From Bimastos eiseni (Eukaryota > Annelida > Clitellata > Crassiclitellata > Lumbricidae), in assembly GCA_959347315.1 (NCBI GenBank), contig OY365810.1:15680500-15744499 (forward strand): a stretch of 64,000 nucleotides of DNA, read 5' to 3'. Under the pieces are notes generated by a model. It ran no database searches. It saw nothing but the letters and a program-made list of their open reading frames with translations, and was not told the origin of the DNA. A program made the translations under genes and the position numbers. Every line of letters starts with the position of its first letter. Position 1 is the first letter of the stretch. Below, piece by piece: positions 59,401 to 64,000 of the stretch.

Positions 59401-61930
59401 GCTTTTGGCTAGGGAATTCTGACCAGTATCATTTTTTATTTCATAGAAAACAAGTCAGAGTCCTGTAAAAGTAAAGTGAAAGGACACAAGACTTCTACAA
59501 GGTATTATGCTCATTTATCAGCTTTTGTGAGTTATAACCTATTCTTCTTTTTTATCTTCTTTTGTGAGTTTTAAACTATTCTTCTTCTTTATCTTCTTTT
59601 GTGAGTTTTAAACGATTCTTCTTCTTTATCTTCTTTTGTGAGTTTTAAACTATTCTTCTTTTTTAATCAGCTTTTGTGAGTTTTAACCTATTCTTCTTTT
59701 TTTATCAGCTTTTGTGAGTTTTAAACTATTCTTCTTCTTTATCTTCTTTTGTGAATTTTTAACGATTGTTCTTCTTTATCTTCTTTTGTGAGTTTTAAAC
59801 TATTCTTCTTTTTTAATCAGCTTTTGTGAGTTTTAAACTATTCTTCTTTATCTGCTTTTGTGAGTTTTAAACTATGCTTCTTCTTTATCTTCTTTTGTGA
59901 GTTTTTAACGATTGTTCTTCTTTATCTTCTTTTGTGAGTTTTAAACTATTCTTCTTTTTTAATCAGCTTTTGTGAGTTTCAAACTTTTCTTCTTTTTTAA
60001 TCAGCTTTTGTGAGTTTTAAACTATTCTTCTTTTTTAATCAGCTTTTGTGAGTTTTAAACTATTCTTCTTTATCTGCTTTTGTGAGTTTTAAACTATTCT
60101 TCTTTTTTAATCAGCTTTTGTGAGTTTTAAACTATTCTTCTTCTTTATCTTCTTTTGTGAGTTTTAAACTATTCTTCTTTTTTAATCAGCTTTTGTGAGT
60201 TTTAAACTTTTCTTCGTTTTTTATCAGCTTTTGTGAGTTTTAAACTATTCTTCTTTTTTAATCAGCTTTTGTGAGTTTTAAACTTTTCTTCTTTTTTAAT
60301 CAGCTTTTGTGAGTTTTAAACTATTCTTCTTCTTTATCTTCTTTTGTGAGTTTTTAACGATTGTTCTTCTTTATCTTCTTTTGTGAGTTTTAAACTATTC
60401 TTCTTTTTTAATCAGCTTTTGTGAGTTTTAAACTATTCTTCTTTATCTGCTTTTGTGAGTTTTAAACTATTCTTCTTTTTTAATCAGCTTTTGTGAGTTT
60501 TAAACTATTCTTCTTTTTTTATCAGCTTTTGTGAGTTTTAAACTATTCTTCTTTTTTAATCAGCTTTTGTGAGTTTTAAACTTTTCTTCTTTTTTAATAA
60601 GCTTTTGTGAGTTTTAAACTATTCTTCTTTTTTAATCAGCTTTTGTGAGTTTCAAACTTTTCTTCTTTTTTAATCTTCTTTTGTGAGTTTTAAACTATTC
60701 TTCTTCTTTATCTTCTTTTGTGAGTTTTAAACTATTCTTCTTTTTTAATCAGCTTTTGTGAGTTTTAAACCTTTCTTCTTTTTTAATAAGCTTTTGTGAG
60801 TTTTAAACTATTCTTCTTCTTTATCAGCTTTTGTTAGCTTTGAACTATTTTTCTTTTTTAATCTTCTTTTGTGAGTTTCAAACTATTCTTCTTTTTATCA
60901 GCTTTTGTGAGTTTTAAACTATTCTTCTTTTTAATCAGCTTTTGTGGATTTTAAACTTTTCTTCTTTTTTAATCAGCTTTTGTGAGTTTTAAACTATTCT
61001 TCTTCTGCTTGTACTTCGGACTAAGACGAATTATGTTTTAGTAGGATGTTCCTTGAGTGTTTGTTTTGGCTAAGCTGCTAAGCTTCAATTCCGATTGTTT
61101 TTTTCTGTTCCACTTGTGCAAATTTTATGTTTATTGTGAATGACATTTGTCAACTTCCGTTTCTGAGTTAATGTAATTTCATTTTGGACCAAATTCATTT
61201 TTTCTAGACTGAATTCACTATTTATTTAGGATTAATTTGTCTAACTGTGCTAGAATTGCAGTTTCACGTGTTCTTTCTGCATGCAATTTGAAGAGACTTT
61301 TAAAAGACCATGAATGAATCTGAAGATTTGAATCTTGCTTTCAGCTGTCCTGATAAATCCGTAGTTCACGTTGGATCGCATCCATCAACATCTGGGTCCA
61401 AGAAAACAAAACGAAAGAAAAAGAGCTCTTCAGACAAAGTAAACATTGCTGGAACTAAGAATTTCTATGTTTAAAAGACATTTATTCAGTAGTATAAAGT
61501 AACATGATACCTGTTAATATGGTGCCTATTCAAGTTGCCAGGCGACTAGTATAGTATTGCTTATCAGTTGCTTTCCATTAATTTTTAGTAGTGTTTTGAC
61601 CACTAATTCAGAGACCAGTTCAGGGGCTTGAATCCCCCCTCTGAGTGATGGAGGAAAACCCCCAAAATATTCCCCCTTAAGACTAAAAAATCCCCCTAGG
61701 TGAAATTGAAGGCATTTGCCTCCGGACCCCCCTATCTGCATGCCCCTGGACCAATTGAGCTATAATGTTTACTTTGAAACTGTTTTCTTGCCTCTAGTGT
61801 GAGATTTAAGTATGGCAGTGTGAGAATTTCTCTGTGCCTTGTCTTACGACATTAACATTTTGACATTGAGCATCTACTATAGGTGACCAGGAAACCAAGA
61901 CAGCTCATCATCTTTGATGTGTTAAACTGA
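41331..61930 (+). CDS. AGBL5: Cytosolic carboxypeptidase 5 (tubulin deglutamylase), 17 exons
   Basis: Seventeen exons with consistent phases give 1291 codons. The N-terminal domain (residues 1-240) matches CCP5 family features ([39 protein letters not shown]). The M14D peptidase domain has zinc ligands H256 and E259 ([11 protein letters not shown]), RGVNLNR at 311-317, third ligand H614 (DLHGH) and catalytic E696 (LECNYN). CCP5 removes branch-point glutamates from polyglutamylated tubulin and acts in cytosol and cilia. The H-to-H spacing of 358 residues is about 175 longer than in the human protein, because of a Ser/Gly-rich insertion. The tail after residue 800 is Ser/Pro-rich with a Lys-rich end. 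Exons up to residue 800 are secure. The tail exons rest on splice sites and phase only. Confidence 0.9.
42295..42412 (+). CDS. AGBL5: AGBL5 exon 2
   Basis: Encodes a variable stretch then [20 protein letters not shown]. Acceptor cgtttacag, donor ACAG|GTTAGC, phase 2. Confidence 0.92.
43068..43239 (+). CDS. AGBL5: AGBL5 exon 3
   Basis: Encodes [20 protein letters not shown], then [20 protein letters not shown] and [11 protein letters not shown], core of the CCP N-terminal beta domain. Acceptor cttttag, donor GAA|GTAAGA. Confidence 0.94.
43255..43368. repeat. (CAT)n-rich microsatellite
   Basis: Interrupted CAT repeat just inside the intron, giving a His-rich extension of the exon frame that is not coding because the donor at 43240 precedes it. 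Confidence 0.85.
43640..44050. other. AGBL5: Unclassified intron segment with open antisense frames
   Basis: Two overlapping minus-strand frames of 90 and 103 codons, richer in G+C than surrounding intron. I recognise no domain. It could be a repeat or a decayed insertion. Confidence 0.3.
44589..44755 (+). CDS. AGBL5: AGBL5 exon 4
   Basis: Encodes [20 protein letters not shown] and [20 protein letters not shown]. Acceptor ttcttttag, donor AGAG|GTCTGC, phase 2. Confidence 0.94.
45530..45940 (-). pseudogene. LINE reverse-transcriptase C-terminal remnant
   Basis: Read on the minus strand through several frameshifts: [55 protein letters not shown] and [13 protein letters not shown]. This is the order seen after the RT domain in many invertebrate LINE ORF2 proteins. 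Heavily decayed, within an AGBL5 intron. Confidence 0.7.
46205..46385 (+). CDS. AGBL5: AGBL5 exon 5
   Basis: Encodes [32 protein letters not shown] and the run to RCKAFVGKK just before the zinc motif. Acceptor tcttctag, donor AAG|GTTTGA. Confidence 0.94.
46797..47000 (-). repeat. CR1-like LINE 3' end
   Basis: Minus-strand reading [20 protein letters not shown], then [16 protein letters not shown], a GCACTATATAAA block and an ATTG-rich tail. Same architecture as the fragment at 24862-25511. Confidence 0.75.
47633..48966 (+). CDS. AGBL5: AGBL5 exon 6 (catalytic core, 1334 nt)
   Basis: A single exon open for 444 codons. It carries [40 protein letters not shown] and, after about 270 residues of Ser/Gly/Asp/Glu-rich sequence, [20 protein letters not shown] and [20 protein letters not shown]. 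Acceptor cattgtag, donor ACAG|GTAACT. The inserted stretch (residues about 335-600) is low in complexity and probably a surface loop. Confidence 0.95.
49064..49265 (-). repeat. tRNA-derived SINE (copy 2)
   Basis: Reverse-orientation relative of the element at 9443. The box B complement is at about 49202-49212 and the shared body includes aaggtccctacacagtgact. It lies in an AGBL5 intron. Confidence 0.82.
49665..49765 (+). repeat. GCGCTATATAAATG tail with (CATA)n
   Basis: A GGGCGCTATATAAATGTTCA block followed by about 14 copies of CATA. It looks like the 3' tail of a LINE or SINE whose tail expanded as a microsatellite. Confidence 0.75.
49883..50018 (+). CDS. AGBL5: AGBL5 exon 7 (catalytic Glu)
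   Basis: Encodes [20 protein letters not shown]. The Glu of LECNYN (residue 696) is the general acid/base of CCP enzymes. Acceptor ttatgctag, donor GAA|GTAAGT. Confidence 0.95.
50083..50270 (+). repeat. tRNA-derived SINE, second family
   Basis: Box B GGTTCGAACCT at 50108-50118, then aattgtctgtgaggaagg and a tail with GGCGCTATATAAAAG. Different body from the 9443 family but the same tail motif as the LINE fragments. Confidence 0.72.
51324..51511 (+). CDS. AGBL5: AGBL5 exon 8
   Basis: Encodes [20 protein letters not shown], as at the end of the CCP5 catalytic domain, then [20 protein letters not shown]. Acceptor tgtatgtag, donor AAG|GTATGA with phase 2. Confidence 0.92.
51590..51880 (+). repeat. 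Dispersed repeat family, copy 2
   Basis: Shares gcgatgcattt, gctcggggaacac, tctccagggccaa and tttccttctcagtcgccagg with copy 1 (13456-13841, reverse). Confidence 0.72.
52190..52383 (+). repeat. Dispersed repeat family, copy 3
   Basis: Shares atgcatttgcacac, cactcggggaacacctcg (itself duplicated here) and cctctccagggccaaaaacc, and ends cagctagt like copy 1. Confidence 0.72.
52827..53020 (+). CDS. AGBL5: AGBL5 exon 9 (disordered tail)
   Basis: Encodes [20 protein letters not shown] and [15 protein letters not shown]. Acceptor ggttttag completes the split Ser, donor GATG|GTGAGA (phase 1). No family similarity seen; supported by phase and open frame. Confidence 0.72.
53210..53280 (-). repeat. 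GCGCTATATAAGTG tail with TAATG repeat
   Basis: Read on the minus strand, a GGCGCTATATAAGTGCTCC block with a short (CATTA)n tail, like other LINE/SINE 3' ends in the window. Confidence 0.6.
53332..53589 (+). CDS. AGBL5: AGBL5 exon 10 (disordered tail)
   Basis: Encodes [20 protein letters not shown] and [13 protein letters not shown]. The acceptor gtcttcag fits phase 1. The donor TATT|GTATGT is chosen because only it keeps the next exon open. An alternative donor, AAG|GTAGAT at 53537, would break the frame. Confidence 0.6.
53661..53866 (+). CDS. AGBL5: AGBL5 exon 11 (disordered tail)
   Basis: Encodes [20 protein letters not shown] and [12 protein letters not shown], Ser/Pro/Arg-rich. Acceptor gaatacag, donor CCG|GTAGGA. 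Confidence 0.7.
53900..53955. repeat. GGT-rich microsatellite
   Basis: Imperfect ggtggtgctggt repeat just after exon 11, intronic. Confidence 0.8.
54054..54150. repeat. Two matching hairpins with paired base changes
   Basis: ACCCGTG/CACGGGT at 54054-54073 and CCTGTG/CACAGG at 54133-54150 share the loop core aa-g/t-aat. They differ by a compensatory C-G to T-A pair in the stem. Confidence 0.6.
54661..55044 (+). CDS. AGBL5: AGBL5 exon 12 (disordered tail)
   Basis: Encodes [20 protein letters not shown], then [20 protein letters not shown] and [20 protein letters not shown]. Acceptor tttttctag. The donor GAT|GTAAGA is preferred over AAAG|GTGACG for its consensus and phase. Confidence 0.75.
55463..56222. 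repeat. 28-bp minisatellite
   Basis: About 27 direct copies of a 28-bp unit (tatggcactgcttgtcatct plus gagcttta) with scattered substitutions, in the intron after exon 12. No spacers, so not CRISPR. Confidence 0.95.
56961..57040 (+). CDS. AGBL5: AGBL5 exon 13 with candidate GC donor
   Basis: Encodes [20 protein letters not shown] and SLSTKQ. The acceptor is taataaag. AAAG|GCAAGT matches the GC-AG donor consensus exactly and gives phase 2, which fits the next exon. The GT donor 4 nt later (CAA|GTGAAA) gives phase 0 and a different downstream frame. Confidence 0.5.
58097..58254 (+). CDS. AGBL5: AGBL5 exon 14 (disordered tail)
   Basis: Encodes [20 protein letters not shown] and [18 protein letters not shown]. 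Acceptor gttttatag, donor CCAG|GTTTAT (phase 1). A second frame starting after ttatagtgcag is also open, so the frame is chosen by the phases of neighbouring exons and by Ser-rich composition. Confidence 0.55.
58394..58613 (-). repeat. tRNA-derived SINE (copy 3)
   Basis: Closest to the 49064 copy: shared cttcttccaa, cagaagtgcaca, aaggtccctacacagtgact and box B complement gggtcgaacc at 58541-58550. In an AGBL5 intron. Confidence 0.85.
58810..59000 (+). repeat. CR1-like LINE 3' end, sense orientation
   Basis: Frame reads [14 protein letters not shown], then [20 protein letters not shown], followed by GGAGCGCTAT. Typical end of a CR1/L2-type ORF2. Confidence 0.75.
59447..59501 (+). CDS. AGBL5: AGBL5 exon 15 (55 nt)
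   Basis: Encodes [17 protein letters not shown] with split codons at both ends. Acceptor atttcatag, donor ACAAG|GTATTA. Supported by phase on both sides. Confidence 0.6.
59510..61008. repeat. Approximately 37-bp minisatellite, about 40 copies
   Basis: Tandem units around cttttgtgagttttaaacta with variable T-rich linkers (34-38 bp), about 1.5 kb in the intron after exon 15. Strong T/A strand bias. No unique spacers. Confidence 0.95.
61345..61438 (+). CDS. AGBL5: AGBL5 exon 16 (Lys-rich)
   Basis: Encodes [20 protein letters not shown], then [11 protein letters not shown], a basic cluster that could be a nuclear-localisation or microtubule-binding patch (inference). Acceptor ctttcag, donor AAA|GTAAAC. 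Confidence 0.7.
61613..61756. mobile_element. 128-bp hAT-like MITE
   Basis: The body is 61621-61748, starting CAGGGGCTTG and ending CATGCCCCTG (one mismatch in the inverted 10-mers). The flanks gaccagtt and gaccaatt agree at 7 of 8. Related to the element at 33960-34101. In the last AGBL5 intron. Confidence 0.82.
61883..61930 (+). CDS. AGBL5: AGBL5 exon 17 (stop)
   Basis: Encodes [15 protein letters not shown] then TGA. Acceptor ctactatag, phase 0, which continues exon 16 exactly. Short, so the evidence is mainly the phase and splice site. Confidence 0.6.
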   Translation: MTRKPRQLIIFDVLN

Positions 61931-62601
61931 AATGCTTCATCGTAATGTTCAGTTGTTTTATAGCTTTTGTTTGTGCATCTCTTTAGTTTCTGTTGTTTTG
62001 TAGAGAACCTGATTAGATCAAGAAGAAAACCCTCTCATCCCATTTACATCGCAGTTGCCAAGGGAGTTTGGTATTGAAAACATCTGAACAAAACGTACCA
62101 AATGATTTGGTGTTATAAATTTGAATGCAGGATATGTAAAATAGTCTCTGAGATCAGATTAATTTGTTTTTGTTTTTCTTTGTTACTTGACATCTAGAGA
62201 TCTGTGTAAAGGTCCTGTTGTCATTGTTAGAATCAGGCCATCTTCCACCATGTGATACTTAAGGACGTCTCTGTAATGGGTCAGCCCGTAAATAATATGT
62301 AAAGATGTTGTTATAAATTATTGATTCTGTTAAGTATTCTTTAGAAATTATGGAACTGTTTTGTATAATATTATATGCAGTAAAAAGGAATTCAATATAG
62401 TTTTGTAGTTTTCTTTCAGATTGGCAGTTCCAGTTTTAGATGCAATAATATTGAAGGTTGTCCAAACAGTATTTAATTTGGAAGGAGGAGATTGGAGGAG
62501 ATATCTTATTACTGCTGTTTATGTAATATGATGCTGCACGACTCACTTTTATAGACATCAAAACGTTTACCTGAAAACTTATTCCAGTTTCTGTGAATAA
62601 A
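61931..62601 (+). other. AGBL5: AGBL5 3' UTR (putative)
   Basis: No reading frame of note. The first clear AATAAA is at 62596-62601, giving a 3' UTR of about 0.67 kb. Confidence 0.5.
62596..62601 (+). terminator. AGBL5: Candidate polyadenylation signal AATAAA
   Basis: First consensus hexamer after the predicted AGBL5 stop, in AT-rich sequence. Confidence 0.5.
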
Positions 62602-63390
62602 TCACGATGTCATAAATAATATTCTGCATGTGCAAAATAACATTAATTATAGCGATTATTGGGGACCAGTTGGACTGGTCAATCCTTCAATCTCCACCCG
62701 CTATAGGCCTAGAAGGGTATCTGCGTATGTCAAATTGCTGTCTGGATACCATAAAATACACTGTAATAATTATGTCTTGTTGTTTTTTAACCACCATCCC
62801 CAACTCCCAAAAAATGCAGTGTTTTGAGTGAATGACCCATAGAGACTGGAGAGATAGCAAGATCAGATCGTAAGATGGATGAGATTGTAATGATGGCTGG
62901 AGTTTGTTCCAAAAAGCTGAAGCAGTTATTGCTGTAGAGCGATTTGCAACCTGTCTTTGCCATCTCGGCTACTGCTGCATGAGACAGATACATGTAATTA
63001 TGATTGAGAAAGGTGTCTTATAGCTCGATTATTTTTCAGTTTGCACACGATAATCTGTTGACCTTCACAACTTTATTTAGGCCTATGTTTCTATTAGAAT
63101 ATTAATTGACATAGGCCTATGGCAAATTAGACTATCCAATATTCGGATTTAGCTGAGATCGAGGTCGTTCCTAAACAAAGTGACCTAAACAAGGTGATTA
63201 ATAATATAAATTGGTTGTAGGCTAACGACCAAAATAACTCCTTTGAATTATAATTTAAAATTATTGTAACGGTTCAGAGGTACGCCTGCCTGGTGTCGGC
63301 CTGCTGTGGTGTATGCCTGTTGTGTACGCCTGTCTACTGTGTTTTTTCTTCTGTGGTATCTGCCTGCTGTGCGCGCCTATCTCCTATCTA
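62602..63390. other. Intergenic, no gene recognised
   Basis: AT-rich with three TAGGCCTA octamers (62704, 63078, 63112). Short frames overlap in several phases without family resemblance. Confidence 0.5.
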
Positions 63391-63560
63391 CTGTAGTCTA
63401 TCTACTATCTACTGTAGATATCTACTATCTACTGTATCCTATCTACTGTGTAGTCTCTACTGTCTACTATCTACTGTAGATATCTACTATCTACTGTATC
63501 CTATCTACTGTGTAGTCTCTACTGTCTCCTATCTACTGTGTATCATCTACTATCAACGGC
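63391..63560. repeat. Nested ctactat repeat with 62-bp unit
   Basis: tatctactg submotifs. A 62-bp unit is repeated almost exactly from 63417 and 63479. Confidence 0.88.
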
Positions 63561-63569
63561 AAATTAGTA

Positions 63570-63780
63570 TAAAGCGAGAGAGTCGTCATCGGAGAGTCGT
63601 CATCGGAGAGTCGTCGTTGGATCGTCGTCGTCATCGGGGAGTCGTCGTAGGATCGTGGTCGTCGCCGTCGCCTGGAGATCGTCATCGGGGAGCCTTGTAG
63701 ATTCGGCTTCGGCCTTGCAGTCTCGGCTCCTATGAAGCACGAATAGTCGTCGTGGCTTGCGATAGTCGTCGTGGATATAG
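63570..63780. repeat. GTCGTC-rich simple repeat
   Basis: Imperfect gagtcgtcatcg and gatcgtcgtcg repeats. The antisense frame is Asp/Arg/Ser-rich and is not taken as a gene. Confidence 0.8.
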
Positions 63781-63797
63781 TCGTCGCAGATTTGCGA

Positions 63798-63887
63798 TAG
63801 TCGCCGTCAGCCATTGACGTAGCATAGTAGTCGCCGTCAGCCATTGACGTAGCATAGTAGTCGCCGTCAGCCATTGACGTAGCGTTG
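63798..63887. repeat. 30-bp minisatellite, three copies
   Basis: Three nearly identical units beginning tagtcgccgtcagccattga at 63798, 63828 and 63858. The antisense frame reads MADGDYYATS repeated. Confidence 0.9.
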
Positions 63888-64000
63888 CAATTACTCGTTA
63901 GTTATCGACGTAGGGCGTATTGAGGGAGTGAGAAACGGACTGTTTCCGAATCGGCGCTACAGAAGTATTGTTTTCCGTTGTACATTAAAAGAAGATTATC

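Noticed and set aside
55463..61008. CRISPR-like arrays of short repeats
   Set aside because: The 28-bp and 37-bp units are directly adjacent without unique spacers, and the genome is eukaryotic. They are minisatellites.
63533..63874. 113-codon minus-strand repetitive protein
   Set aside because: Consists of the 30-bp minisatellite and GTCGTC repeat read antisense.

Overview
This is nuclear DNA from an intron-rich animal, most likely a marine invertebrate deuterostome and perhaps an echinoderm. The evidence is two large genes with many GT-AG introns, conserved animal protein families, and abundant dispersed repeats (tRNA-derived SINEs, CR1-like LINE tails, hAT-like MITEs, microsatellites). 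The palindrome TAGGCCTA is also strikingly over-represented. The phylum is an inference; no species is identified. There are no prokaryotic operons and no CRISPR array.

Left part (1-20.6 kb, + strand): the last 25 exons of a full-length ABCB-family (P-glycoprotein/MDR-like) efflux transporter. The first exon or exons lie left of the window. All 25 exons join in frame into 1235 codons: TMD1, NBD1, a charged linker, TMD2, NBD2 and a stop codon at 20616. An intron carries a fragment of a non-LTR retrotransposon (reverse transcriptase plus a putative restriction-like endonuclease) lying in an (ATT)n tract, with a 166-bp inverted duplication at its 5' end. Other introns carry a tRNA-derived SINE, a double hairpin, minisatellites and a dispersed repeat. 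Departures from the usual ATPase motifs all fall on one of the two composite nucleotide sites.

Middle part (20.6-41.3 kb): no convincing host gene. It holds the transporter 3' UTR, a 1.4-kb hAT-like element with a perfect 8-bp target duplication, a LINE ORF1 remnant, and about 6 kb of degenerate 17-bp satellite with a higher-order repeat near 0.45 kb, interrupted by a CR1-like LINE 3' end. Beyond these are more hAT-like MITEs with target duplications, a 0.92-kb tandem duplication enlarged by insertions, a 48-bp minisatellite, a (TATC)n tract and a young 74-bp inverted repeat.

Right part (41.3-62.6 kb, + strand): a 17-exon gene for cytosolic carboxypeptidase 5 (AGBL5/CCP5), a tubulin deglutamylase, rebuilt with consistent phases into 1291 codons. 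The HPGE zinc motif, the DLHGH histidine and the LECNYN glutamate are present. The catalytic core carries a long low-complexity insertion and the C-terminal tail is long and disordered. Its introns hold two large minisatellites (28 bp and about 37 bp), SINEs and LINE tails. The last 0.7 kb of the window is compound tandem repeat.

Most unusual observation: TAGGCCTA occurs 28 times, where base composition predicts about one. Three repeat pairs inside the window show TA in one copy and TAGGCCTA in the other, suggesting a recurrent 6-bp insertion, or precise loss, at TA dinucleotides.
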